64,000 nt of DNA from FCB group bacterium (GTDB lineage Bacteria > Zixibacteria > MSB-5A5 > GN15 > JAAZOE01), in NCBI GenBank assembly GCA_024231695.1, contig JAAEQF010000083.1, positions 1 through 64,000 of the forward strand, read 5' to 3'. Below, one piece after another: positions 36,672-44,830 of the stretch. Under the pieces are notes generated by a model, which was not told the DNA's origin, ran no database searches, and worked only from the letters and a program-made list of their open reading frames with translations. Position 1 is the stretch's first letter, and each line of letters starts with the position of its first letter. The position numbers were made by a program, and so were the translations under genes.

Positions 36672-37952
36672 TCAACCGGTCATTTTATAATCGGTTTTAA
36701 TAATAAATCCTTCGGGTGTGAACTTCTCCGCTTTACGAAAAGCAACGTAGTAGATCACCGCCGAAATAATATATAGAATTATCGCCACTACCAATGAAAC
36801 GGTGTATCCGTGCTTTTCGATAACATATCCCCCGATCTGAGTGGATATCATCCATGAGGATGTCCAGGCGAACATCAGGAAAGCATTGACCAGGGCATGC
36901 ATTGATTTGGGGACCATCTCCATGGCAAAATTAGTTCCGATCGGATGGCCCATATTCATGAGAGCGCCCCGCAGAAGAAAAGCGAGGAAGACCAGCGGAA
37001 AGTTGTAGCTGAAAGCCAATATCAGCATGAACGGTATCGAAGCCAATTCGGTAAAAACCATGGTCCGCACCATTCCCAATTTTCGCACCAGAATCGGCCC
37101 GGCCATAATCCCGATAAACATGGTCAGGTTCACCAGACCAAAGTACAGGCCGATCTCATCCGGCTCCCGACCGAACCGATCACGAAAGAACAGGTTGAGA
37201 AACGGGATGATCATCCCGGCTCCGGTACCGACGACGAAATACGGCAGACTGAGTTTGAACAGAAGCCCTTTCAAAGGCGCTAATGAGCGAAAACTCATTT
37301 CGAGGCGATCCTCGTCCGCCAGACGTTTCGGCATCTCGATCAAGCTGAAAGGGAAAAGCGCCAATAGTGAAAAAAGTATGCCGACGGTCATGGCCAGTCG
37401 ATGGGCTCCGATCATATCATAGCCGGCCGTACCTGCAAAATATTCAACCATTTCGCCGAAAACAAGTGATCCGATCACACCGGCAACAACGGCAATCCCG
37501 AATGAAAGCGAAAACAGATAGGGTCTTTCCGTTGGCGACGAATTACGCATAAAAAACGGCGCCGCAGCGATGCGATAAAAGGTCATCATCGCTCCGGTGA
37601 GAAAATACGCTGCCCAGATCAGTTCCTTGACATCGGTATAGATGGTAAACAGGCCGAAAACCACAAACAGCAGGGTGGAGATAATCAACACCGGCTTGAG
37701 ACGCACCCGGGATAAGAGCACGGCTCCGGGGATAGATACCAGGGTCATACCGATTGCCCCGGCGGATAAAACCGAGCCGATAAATCCTTCGCCATATCCC
37801 TTTTCGCGAAGATAGAGATTAAGCAGCAGCATAAACGAGGAGAAAGTCATCCCGATAAAAAAGGCGCCCAGAAGATACTTGCGCGCGTTCGGCGTAAGCT
37901 TTTTCAAATCGCCGATGTAAGTTGTTATTCCAACTCTGATGCGGTCAATCAT
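36672..37952 (-). CDS. major facilitator superfamily transporter
   Basis: A 426-residue inner membrane protein with twelve predicted helices. A loop rich in charged residues (about 205-225) lies between the two six-helix halves, and FRDRFGREPDEIGLYFG resembles the second-half A-motif region. No substrate can be named. The track start (37985) lies inside trpD. The ATG at 37952 overlaps the trpD stop as ATGA, so translation is coupled to the phosphoribosyltransferase gene and the two products may act together, for example transport of an aromatic metabolite. Confidence 0.88.
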   Translation of the reverse strand: MIDRIRVGITTYIGDLKKLTPNARKYLLGAFFIGMTFSSFMLLLNLYLREKGYGEGFIGSVLSAGAIGMTLVSIPGAVLLSRVRLKPVLIISTLLFVVFGLFTIYTDVKELIWAAYFLTGAMMTFYRIAAAPFFMRNSSPTERPYLFSLSFGIAVVAGVIGSLVFGEMVEYFAGTAGYDMIGAHRLAMTVGILFSLLALFPFSLIEMPKRLADEDRLEMSFRSLAPLKGLLFKLSLPYFVVGTGAGMIIPFLNLFFRDRFGREPDEIGLYFGLVNLTMFIGIMAGPILVRKLGMVRTMVFTELASIPFMLILAFSYNFPLVFLAFLLRGALMNMGHPIGTNFAMEMVPKSMHALVNAFLMFAWTSSWMISTQIGGYVIEKHGYTVSLVVAIILYIISAVIYYVAFRKAEKFTPEGFIIKTDYKMTG

Positions 37953-38968
37953 TTTACGCCCAAGCGTTTGGAAAACGCTTTCCACTCTCCCAGCTTTTCT
38001 TTGGCCTTACCTGATTTGATTGTCTCCACAGCCGCGTCAACGCCCTCCTTGATCGAAGCCGCTTGTCCGGCGGCATAAATCGCCGCTCCGGCATTAAAAG
38101 CGGCTATGTCGAAACAAGCACCCGTTCTGCCTTTTAATATATCGTTAATAATGACCGCATTATGATCGGCGTCGCTTCCTCTAATTTCGCTAATATCGGC
38201 TGCGGCCAAACCGACATCCTCCGCCGTCAGATCATACTTTTTCATATTCACGCCGTCAATTTCAACCAGATGATTAACAGCCGACAAAGACAATTCATCC
38301 AATCCATCTTCGGAAGAAAAGGCCACAACTCTTCCCGTATCGAGTCGCGCCAAAGCCTCGGTTAAAAGCTCCAGTCGTGCGGTCGGATGAACGCCCATAA
38401 CCAAAGCTCCGGATCCGGCCGGTCCGACCAACGGCGTTAATAGATCAAAGGCGGTCATAAACCCCAATTCCCTGCGCGCGCCCAATGTCCAGGTCAGGGT
38501 TGGGTTGAATATCGGTCCAAACATACAACCAATACCGGTTTCCTCAATCGAGGCCACCACTGATTTCGGTCCGCAATCTACTTTAATTCCCAAGGCCATC
38601 AAAACGTCGGCCGATCCGCATGGCGATGACACAGCCCGGTTGATATGCTTGGCGATTTTCACTCCGGCCGCCGCGGCCACAATTGATGCCACCGTGGAAA
38701 TATTAAAGGTCCGGCCGCCATCCCCTCCGGTGCCACAGATATCAACAAGATCAGCCGAATGGATTCCGGTTGCCAAAGATCTTTCCCGAACGGCTTTGAT
38801 CATCCCGGCGATCTCGTCCACCGTCTCCCCTTTGGCCTTCAAGGCCGCCAGGAAGCCACCCAGTTGCGCCGGAGTTGCTTTACCCGACAATATCTTATGC
38901 ATGGCCCGTTCGGATTCTTCGAACCCGATATCATTACCAGCCGTAAGTTGTTCAAGAATTTTCTTCAT
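37949..38968 (-). CDS. trpD: anthranilate phosphoribosyltransferase or close relative
   Basis: A 339-residue nucleoside phosphorylase/TrpD fold. The PRPP loop DICGTGGDGGRTFNIST is intact and GSADVLMALG is present. Several anthranilate-site residues differ from standard TrpD: KHGNR reads KHINR, the FHPAM segment reads FNPTL, and the LGPLTNP segment reads LTPLVGP. No other tryptophan gene occurs in the window. It could be a divergent TrpD or a TrpD-like enzyme using another aromatic substrate. It begins six bases after dapF. Confidence 0.78.
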   Translation of the reverse strand: MKKILEQLTAGNDIGFEESERAMHKILSGKATPAQLGGFLAALKAKGETVDEIAGMIKAVRERSLATGIHSADLVDICGTGGDGGRTFNISTVASIVAAAAGVKIAKHINRAVSSPCGSADVLMALGIKVDCGPKSVVASIEETGIGCMFGPIFNPTLTWTLGARRELGFMTAFDLLTPLVGPAGSGALVMGVHPTARLELLTEALARLDTGRVVAFSSEDGLDELSLSAVNHLVEIDGVNMKKYDLTAEDVGLAAADISEIRGSDADHNAVIINDILKGRTGACFDIAAFNAGAAIYAAGQAASIKEGVDAAVETIKSGKAKEKLGEWKAFSKRLGVK

Positions 38969-38974
38969 ATCATC

Positions 38975-39817
38975 TTAGCGTTTGAGGTATTCCCCTGAAA
39001 AAACAAACTCCACCGGTCCCTTGATGATTATCTCATCGGTTTGCACCGCCCATTCAACCTGCAATGTTCCAGCCGGGCTGAGGACATCCACTTTCCGACC
39101 GGTAAAACCTCGCATAATCGATATCGCCGCTGCGGCGGCGGCTCCGGTACCCGAAGAACGGGTTGGTCCAACTCCTCGTTCCCAATCACGGACCTCAATG
39201 TTTTTATTGTCACGGACGATCACAAAACCAACATTGATCCTATCCGGAAACATACTATTGAATTCAAGCTGTTCGCCGATGCTCTCCCAGTCGAAATCGA
39301 AATCATCGCAAAAAAGAATTAAATGAGGATTGCCGACCGACACCGCTGAAGCGACAAACGACCGTCCGCCCAAATCAATCTTCTGATTGACGAAGTAACG
39401 ATTCTTGCTTTTGACAGGGATATCAGGTGCGTCAAAAATTGGCTTGCCCAGCGAGCCGGATACTATCTGCCGGTTGACGCCGCCCCGATGAAATGTTATT
39501 CGTGAAGGTCCGGAAGCAGTGCTCAATTCGGTCGAGCGAGCGGAAATCAGTTTATTGCGCAGCAAGTGCATCGCCGCAATACGGAGACCGTTGCCCGATT
39601 TTTCGGCCCAGCTTCCATCGGCATTGAATATTTCGACATGAAAGGAACCGCCCCGATCGAAGATCACCATCAATCCATCGGCTCCAACACCATCGGGGCC
39701 AGCGCATATTTTTTCAGCCAGCAGACCGAACTTCTTGCGGTCGTTTCGGGATTGAATCTTTTCCAGGACAATAAAATTATTGCCCAACGCGTGGTATTTG
39801 GAAAACGGTATCATCAT
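38975..39817 (-). CDS. DapF-fold epimerase homologue with both catalytic Cys changed to Ser
   Basis: A 280-residue protein clearly of the diaminopimelate epimerase family: MIPFSKYHALGNNFIVLE at the start, FNADGSWAEKSGNG and WERGVGPTRSSGTGA. Standard DapF uses two cysteines in MCGNG and ACGTG. Here both are serine (Ser74 and Ser222, codons TCG and TCG, read from the DNA). The binding Asn, Glu and Gly-rich loops are kept. It may be a much slower epimerase, an enzyme with another reaction, or an inactivated copy. The gene length and frame are intact and it sits in a tight run with trpD, so it is not an obvious pseudogene. Confidence 0.83.
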   Translation of the reverse strand: MMIPFSKYHALGNNFIVLEKIQSRNDRKKFGLLAEKICAGPDGVGADGLMVIFDRGGSFHVEIFNADGSWAEKSGNGLRIAAMHLLRNKLISARSTELSTASGPSRITFHRGGVNRQIVSGSLGKPIFDAPDIPVKSKNRYFVNQKIDLGGRSFVASAVSVGNPHLILFCDDFDFDWESIGEQLEFNSMFPDRINVGFVIVRDNKNIEVRDWERGVGPTRSSGTGAAAAAAISIMRGFTGRKVDVLSPAGTLQVEWAVQTDEIIIKGPVEFVFSGEYLKR

Positions 39818-39858
39818 AATGACAATTAATCTACGCGAATAGAAAGGTCAAACCAACG

Positions 39859-39884
39859 AAAAACCCGCCACTTGGCGGGTTTTT
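39859..39884. terminator. bidirectional terminator after the aminotransferase gene
   Basis: AAAAACCCGCCA and TGGCGGGTTTTT form an almost loop-less GC-rich stem flanked by A- and T-runs, 90 bases past the stop of the minus-strand aminotransferase. Confidence 0.85.
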
Positions 39885-39972
39885 CAAAAAAAAGCTCATC
39901 CCGTCCTCCCCAGGAACTCGGGGAGGGAAAATCAAGATGTGTCTCCACAGATGAAATATCTTATTAAAACCG

Positions 39973-41202
39973 CTATTGCGGCATGTTTTCCTTAATAATG
40001 CGGCCCAGCCGTTTGATCCCCTCGACGATATTCTCATCGTTGGCGTTGGAAAAGTTTAACCTCAGGGTCTCTTCCCCTCCACCATTGGGGAAGAACGGTG
40101 AACCATAAACGTAGGCAACCTTGGAATCGACCGCTTTGGGCAATAGATCCTTACCTGACATACCATTTGGAAGAGTCACCCACAGGAACAAACCGCCATT
40201 AGGTTTGATAACTTTAACTTCGGACGGGAAATGTTCGCTGATCGTCTTGAGCATCAAATCTCTGCGCGGACGATAGAGCTTACAGATACTTTTAATCTGA
40301 TCGTCAAGTTTGTCCATCAAAAGATATTCAAGCAAAACCATCTGACCAAAAGTGCTTGTATGCAGATCGCCGCACTGTTTAACTTTTTCGAAAACGCCCA
40401 TCATATTCTCTGGCGCAATCAACCAGGCAATCCTGAAGCCGGGAGCGCAAATTTTGGAGAAAGTTGAAAGCGAAATAACTGTATCACCGCCCAATGCCCG
40501 AAGCGAATCCACCGGCTCGCCTTCAAAACGAAGATCGCCGTAAGGATTATCATCGATAATCGGCAGATGGTAACGATTGGCTATATCGATCAACTGCAGG
40601 CGGCGTTTGAGAGACATCGTGATGCCTGACGGGTTTTGGAAATTGGGTACGACGTAGATAAATTTCGGCTTGTGTTTCTTTACCGCCGCTTCAACTTCAT
40701 CTACAATCATCCCTTCCTTATCCATACCTACCGTGGCATAACGAGCCTGATAGAAATTAAACGCCTGCAAGGCGCCGACATATGTAGGAGCTTCGCAAAC
40801 TACATAATCGCCAGGATCGAGGAAAGCACGCCCGACCAAATCCAGTCCCTGTTGGGAACCGGAGGTGATGATAATGTTTTCGGCCCTGAGTTCCGGAATC
40901 CGCCGCCGACCATAATCGGCGATGGCTTCGCGAAATTCGCGCACTCCCATCGACAGCGAATACTGCAATGCCTGATGATGATATTTGTCATAAACCCTGA
41001 TGGTGGCTTCTCGGAGATCATCTTCGGGAAACGATTCAGGCGCCGGCAACCCGCCGGCAAAGGATATCACCCCCGGCTTGGAAGATAACTTGAGAATCTC
41101 GCGGATAATCGAAGTTTCCAGATCCAGCACGTGGGGGACAACACCCCATTTTTCTGGTGTAGTCATTTTGGTTAAATCCGATTTTATAGTATTTGTGTCC
41201 AT
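39973..41202 (-). CDS. PLP aminotransferase of the LysN / 2-aminoadipate type
   Basis: A 409-residue fold-type I enzyme. FAGGLPAPESFPEDDLR, ITSGSQQGLDLVGR, PNFQNPSGITMSL and the PLP lysine in STFSKICAPGFRIAW mark the MocR-aminotransferase/LysN group without its DNA-binding domain. Substrates in this group include 2-aminoadipate, aromatic and branched-chain amino acids. A very good promoter lies directly upstream and predicts transcription starting within a base or two of the ATG at 41202, so the message may be leaderless. Translation could also begin at Met13 (41166). A palindrome shared with the serine operon lies upstream of the -35 box. Confidence 0.88.
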   Translation of the reverse strand: MDTNTIKSDLTKMTTPEKWGVVPHVLDLETSIIREILKLSSKPGVISFAGGLPAPESFPEDDLREATIRVYDKYHHQALQYSLSMGVREFREAIADYGRRRIPELRAENIIITSGSQQGLDLVGRAFLDPGDYVVCEAPTYVGALQAFNFYQARYATVGMDKEGMIVDEVEAAVKKHKPKFIYVVPNFQNPSGITMSLKRRLQLIDIANRYHLPIIDDNPYGDLRFEGEPVDSLRALGGDTVISLSTFSKICAPGFRIAWLIAPENMMGVFEKVKQCGDLHTSTFGQMVLLEYLLMDKLDDQIKSICKLYRPRRDLMLKTISEHFPSEVKVIKPNGGLFLWVTLPNGMSGKDLLPKAVDSKVAYVYGSPFFPNGGGEETLRLNFSNANDENIVEGIKRLGRIIKENMPQ

Positions 41203-41207
41203 GCTTA

Positions 41208-41235
41208 ATTATAATAAACAATAGCAGAAAGTCAA
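41208..41235 (-). promoter_or_regulatory. strong promoter of the LysN-type aminotransferase gene
   Basis: TTGACT (41230-41235) and a perfect TATAAT (41208-41213) lie 16 bp apart on the minus strand. The predicted start falls at about 41201-41202, on the annotated start codon. Confidence 0.7.
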
Positions 41236-41243
41236 GCCACGGG

Positions 41244-41261
41244 AGGTGAAAATATTCACAA
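41244..41261. promoter_or_regulatory. second copy of the GTGAA-AATA-TTCAC palindrome
   Basis: The site reads AGGTGAA-AATA-TTCACAA and lies eight bases upstream of the -35 box, around position -50. Sixteen of 18 bases are identical to the serine-operon palindrome at 5153-5170. The upstream placement suits activation, whereas the serine-operon copy sits on the transcription start. Confidence 0.6.
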
Positions 41262-41277
41262 AACTTGACCAGAAAGG

Positions 41278-42507
41278 TCAGGATAGCAACGTTCCTGCCA
41301 GCTTGATGCTCTTCTCTCCATAACGATCACGGATGGCATCCACCGCCTCGGTCAACCGACCGATTTCCTCTTCCTGAGGATTAACCATTAATTCCAGTTG
41401 GACGCTTTCTCCGGTCTTGTGGTTCAAAGTCTCGTCCCCCTGATCATTGAAGCGGATTTTTATTAACTGGGACATTCGCACCCCCAAAAGCCGAACCGGA
41501 ATTTTCATGCCGTATTCCTTGGGAATTAATCGCATTGCCTGCTGAAAAACAACATCACAGCGATCGGTCGGATGGTTGATTGTATGAGAGCGAGTGATGG
41601 TCTGGAAATCATGGGAACGGATTTTAACCGATATGGTGCGTCCGATATAGCCGCGCCGTCTCAACCTCCGGGCCACTTTATCGGCCAGCCACAACACCGT
41701 GGCCTTGATCCGAGTGGGGTCCTGAAGATCTTTGCCCAGGGTTGTTTCATGCGACATCGACTTGTCATGCGGCCTCTCCCGGTAGGGAACGGCCTTGGTT
41801 CGATCTATCCCCTGCGAAATGACCGACAATCCCTCGCCGTTTTTCCCGAGTATTCCTTTAAGCAATTTTGAATCGGTCGACGCCAGATCAGCAACGGTAT
41901 GTATCCCTTTACCGGCCAGAACCTTTTTGGTGCTTTCCCCCACGCCCCACAAAGCATCAACCGGCCGAGGATAATATATACGCTTGAATTCATCGCGATC
42001 CAAAACCGTCAACCCATCCGGCTTGTTTAAACCGGAAGCCAGCTTAGCCAGATACTTGCTCGGGGCGATCCCCACCGAACAACTCAATTGCAACTGATCT
42101 CTGATTTCCTGTTTCAATGCTTCGACCAGTTCTATCGGCCCGCCGAATAACTTCTCGGTCCCGGTGATGTCCATCGAAGCCTCATCCACACTGAACGGTT
42201 CGACAATGGGTGTGTATTTTTCAAATATCTGCTGAAGGCGAGCCGAAACATAGACGTAGCCACGCAGGCCTGATGATATAAACACACCCTGGGGACACAA
42301 ACGCCGCGCTTTCACCGCCGACATTCCCGAATGCACACCGAATTTCCTGGCCTCGTATGAACAGGTCGAAACCACCCCTCTCTGCCCCGCACCACCGCCG
42401 ACAATAACCGGCTTGCCTTTCAGATGCGGGTTATTGCGAACCTCCACCGCAGCAAAGAAAGCATCCATGTCAACATGGACTATGACCGGACTGAATTCAA
42501 TCATCAT
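41278..42507 (-). CDS. dinB: DNA polymerase IV (Y family)
   Basis: A 409-residue translesion polymerase. VHVDMDAFFAAVE and SVDEASMD give the catalytic acidic residues, CSYEARKFGVHSGM the finger, and the thumb and little-finger domains follow. The length beyond 350 residues leaves a C-terminal tail (LMVNPQEEEIGRLTEAVD) without an obvious beta-clamp motif. It overlaps the DUF6504-like gene by 4 bases and is the last gene of the lexA run, so SOS control is expected. Confidence 0.95.
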   Translation of the reverse strand: MMIEFSPVIVHVDMDAFFAAVEVRNNPHLKGKPVIVGGGAGQRGVVSTCSYEARKFGVHSGMSAVKARRLCPQGVFISSGLRGYVYVSARLQQIFEKYTPIVEPFSVDEASMDITGTEKLFGGPIELVEALKQEIRDQLQLSCSVGIAPSKYLAKLASGLNKPDGLTVLDRDEFKRIYYPRPVDALWGVGESTKKVLAGKGIHTVADLASTDSKLLKGILGKNGEGLSVISQGIDRTKAVPYRERPHDKSMSHETTLGKDLQDPTRIKATVLWLADKVARRLRRRGYIGRTISVKIRSHDFQTITRSHTINHPTDRCDVVFQQAMRLIPKEYGMKIPVRLLGVRMSQLIKIRFNDQGDETLNHKTGESVQLELMVNPQEEEIGRLTEAVDAIRDRYGEKSIKLAGTLLS

Positions 42508-42752
42508 TCAACCCATATCTTGCTTATTACCCAGTGCGTCTTGCGCTCGTCGTATGAAAGCTGAAAAAAATTGGAAGAACTGTCAACTACGGCAAAATGT
42601 CTGATTCGATATGCCCCTACATCGGTTTTCCAGTCGCCGGTCACTTCCGATATTTTGTACACCTGTCCATTCCAGCGAAACCGTGACGGCCGCATACTGT
42701 TGTTCTGGAACAACACTACGACCTCGACTGATTCATCCATATCCTGATACAT
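42504..42752 (-). CDS. small DUF6504-like protein coupled to dinB
   Basis: An 82-residue soluble beta-rich protein. The pattern RPSRFRWNGQVYKISEVTGDW ... YRIRHFAVVD ... FQLSYDERKTHWVISKIW resembles DUF6504, a small domain often encoded beside Y-family polymerase genes in other phyla. Its function is unknown. The overlap with dinB (ATGA) suggests the two are made together. It may bind or modulate the polymerase (inference). Confidence 0.65.
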   Translation of the reverse strand: MYQDMDESVEVVVLFQNNSMRPSRFRWNGQVYKISEVTGDWKTDVGAYRIRHFAVVDSSSNFFQLSYDERKTHWVISKIWVE

Positions 42753-42753
42753 A

Positions 42754-42840
42754 TCACCATTTCACCATAAAGAAATACTTTATTATATCAGCCATACTTG
42801 TTAGTAACAATAGAGTTGCGACACCCGCAATATACCGCAT
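42754..42840 (-). CDS. possible 28-residue single-helix membrane peptide in the SOS operon
   Basis: Too short for the ORF track. From ATG 42838-42840 to TGA 42754-42756 it would encode MRYIAGVATLLLLTSM... ending in FFMVKW: one hydrophobic helix with a basic residue near each end. AAAGGGG lies four bases before the ATG. The stop is one base before the DUF6504-like start, as expected for coupled translation. It lies 43 bases past the lexA stop. SOS-induced peptides of this size and type are known elsewhere (TisB, SidA). Against it: a good promoter for dinB overlaps the same bases, so the ORF could be accidental. Confidence 0.5.
   Translation of the reverse strand: MRYIAGVATLLLLTSMADIIKYFFMVKW
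42782..42810 (-). promoter_or_regulatory. internal promoter and palindrome before the DUF6504-dinB pair
   Basis: On the minus strand TTGTTA (42805-42810) and a perfect TATAAT (42782-42787) are 17 bp apart. The -35 box is half of the palindrome TTGTTA-C-TAACAA (42798-42810), a plausible operator for LexA or another repressor. Transcription would start about 22 bases before the DUF6504-like ATG. Confidence 0.55.
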
Positions 42841-42883
42841 ATATCCCCTTTCTGATCATTTCATTCCCTTAAATTCGTCCCGA

Positions 42884-43504
42884 TCAGCGCATCCTGCGCA
42901 TCAAACCGACCACTCTCCCGGCGATATAAAACCCCGGCGTATCCTCCTCGACAATAATCGGACCGAAAGCATCATTCTGCGGCTCCAGCCTTACCCGGTG
43001 TTTCTCCGGATAAAATTTCTTGACCGTCGCCTCTTCTCCGATAACGGCCACCACAATATCACCTCGAATCGGCTGTGCCTCCCGATGAACAAGAACGAAA
43101 TCACCATCGAAAATACCGGCATTGATCATCGATTCCCCTTTGACTCGAAGACAGAACACATCCTCCGTCGGCAAAAAAGTGGTATCGACGGCAATCTCGC
43201 CTTCCCGATTTTCGATCGCCGTAATCGGCAAACCGGCCGGAACCGATCCGACCAATGGGACTGTATGGTACCGAACCAGCGTCTGCCGGACCAGTTCGAT
43301 TCCCCGCGACACCAATTTTTGGCGGCGAATATATCCTTTGGTCTCCAGAGCATCCAGAATCGAACGAACGCCGTTGGTCGAAGATATACTAAATTGCTCG
43401 CCGATCTCCCTGATTGTCGGCGGCATACCCGAACCGCGAATCTTATCCTCGATAAACGATAAAATTTGCTTTTGCCGTTCGGTCAGTTTTATTATGGGAC
43501 TCAT
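42884..43504 (-). CDS. lexA: LexA SOS repressor
   Basis: A 206-residue repressor. The winged helix-turn-helix (PTIREIGEQFSISSTNGVRSILDAL) is followed by the self-cleavage site Ala90-Gly91 (SVPAGLP) and the catalytic Ser125 (GESM) and Lys162 (ATVKK). RecA-stimulated cleavage would release the SOS genes. The true start is the ATG at 43504, with GGAGGAGAC directly upstream; the track start is 11 codons too long. It heads a run with a possible small peptide, a DUF6504-like gene and dinB. Its operator sequence could not be fixed. Confidence 0.95.
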   Translation of the reverse strand: MSPIIKLTERQKQILSFIEDKIRGSGMPPTIREIGEQFSISSTNGVRSILDALETKGYIRRQKLVSRGIELVRQTLVRYHTVPLVGSVPAGLPITAIENREGEIAVDTTFLPTEDVFCLRVKGESMINAGIFDGDFVLVHREAQPIRGDIVVAVIGEEATVKKFYPEKHRVRLEPQNDAFGPIIVEEDTPGFYIAGRVVGLMRRMR

Positions 43505-43540
43505 GTCTCCTCCATTGAGAACACCGTTAAACTGCACATA

Positions 43541-43569
43541 AAGTTACTGCCCAAATGTTCAGGCGTCAA
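43541..43569 (-). promoter_or_regulatory. promoter of lexA
   Basis: TTGACG (43564-43569) and TAACTT (43541-43546) are 17 bp apart on the minus strand. Neither an E. coli-type CTG-N10-CAG box nor a Bacillus GAAC-N4-GTTC box is present, so the local LexA site must differ. Confidence 0.6.
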
Positions 43570-43626
43570 TCATAAAATCGGCATTATTTCGATAAAAATG
43601 AGATAAGTGACAGGGAAAATTAACTG

Positions 43627-44613
43627 CTAATAACGGCAGCTGAGACCGAAAATGAGTCCGAAATCGACTGAATTGCGGAATTTGAAAAGGTTTTCAACTA
43701 TTCCATATTCCAGCATGAGATGCGGTGAAACAACATGTTTAACGCCAAGGATCAACTCATGAGTCGGGTCAGAAAATCCCTCAAAAGTAGCCGCTACGCC
43801 TGAATTCGACAATTGCTGAGCAATCAGAGATATCTTTTTGCTGACTGAATATTCAACCGCGGCAAAAAAGGTCCATTGGTACGGTCTTAATTCTATATCA
43901 AAGAGGCTTCCCGAACCGTACTCCCCGTAGCCCAGTGTAGTATAAAGATAAAATGGTCCTGACCGGTGAGTGCTGGCCAGCGAAAAAGCGCCATCGACCC
44001 CTCCGGAACCGTAATACTCACGCTGAGTGGCAGTCGGTAATCGCAACAGAGCCGTCCAAACCAGCGATCTAAGCCACCCCTGCCCCCCGTATAGCCTATG
44101 GCGAGCCAGGAGGCTTACATCGCCCATGATCGTGCCCTTATCGGTGTTATCGAATACAACTACTTCCTTACCGCTATTGTTGACAAAACTTACCTGTATG
44201 GCATTTACCGGAAATTCGCCCCGGTCAGCTTGTCCCAGCCCAAAACGGTCATGAAATCTCATTATCATCGGATCGAGAACCCCTCCGGAACGGCTGATTA
44301 GCGGAGCCATAACAGCGAATTCAATATCTTTCCCGATCCCTATGGAAAAACCAATAATATTTTGCAGGATTTCCACATCAAGCAAATAACGGTCAGTCTT
44401 GTTCCAGCGGTTGGTCAAGCTGTTGAAAAGCGTCAGTTCCCATCTTCCCCGCTCCAATATTTCCGGGCGAATGGGCACCAGATCGAGTCGCAGAGTCTGA
44501 AGCGGTGTTTGCCCGGTTATGGGCAATGGCCCTTTGGGCGGATTCTGCCCGGCCGCGACCAATTGGCCCCAGATGAGCATCATCAGCAGAAAGGCTATCC
44601 TGGTTGTTTTCAT
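43627..44613 (-). CDS. DUF3187 family exported protein
   Basis: A 328-residue protein with a signal peptide ending at LVAAGQ. The rest alternates short amphipathic beta strands with glycine turns and ends in an aromatic residue (LSCRY), as outer membrane beta-barrels do. The pattern GPLPITGQTPLQTLRL...GRWELTLFNSLTNRW and RFHDRFGLGQADR fits DUF3187, a family of unknown function. It is convergent with nothing and divergent from the selenoprotein gene, with 217 bases between. Confidence 0.72.
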   Translation of the reverse strand: MKTTRIAFLLMMLIWGQLVAAGQNPPKGPLPITGQTPLQTLRLDLVPIRPEILERGRWELTLFNSLTNRWNKTDRYLLDVEILQNIIGFSIGIGKDIEFAVMAPLISRSGGVLDPMIMRFHDRFGLGQADRGEFPVNAIQVSFVNNSGKEVVVFDNTDKGTIMGDVSLLARHRLYGGQGWLRSLVWTALLRLPTATQREYYGSGGVDGAFSLASTHRSGPFYLYTTLGYGEYGSGSLFDIELRPYQWTFFAAVEYSVSKKISLIAQQLSNSGVAATFEGFSDPTHELILGVKHVVSPHLMLEYGIVENLFKFRNSVDFGLIFGLSCRY

Positions 44614-44711
44614 CTAAAGAGACCCGTTCCCGTTCAATGTCTTCACCCCAATATTCATTGATATCGGAACAATCTCTTTTAATTTCAGTTCCCGCAAGAC
44701 GGTTAATCCAC

Positions 44712-44739
44712 TTGACTTGCGTGATAAATACATTAAATT
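44712..44739 (+). promoter_or_regulatory. candidate promoter of the DUF1573 selenoprotein gene
   Basis: TTGACT (44712-44717) and TAAATT (44734-44739) are 16 bp apart, giving a leader of about 85 bases. A second TTGACC follows closely, so the exact start is uncertain. Confidence 0.45.
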
Positions 44740-44830
44740 GACCGTATATTTGGCTGGAAGACCTCTATCGGGAACCTTTCCGGTCGATTATGTATATAAC
44801 AGTTAGGAATTGCATATACTTGGAGGATTG

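Noticed and set aside
43541-43569. Search for a known LexA box at the lexA promoter
   Set aside because: Neither the gamma-proteobacterial nor the Gram-positive consensus is present; I do not annotate an operator there.
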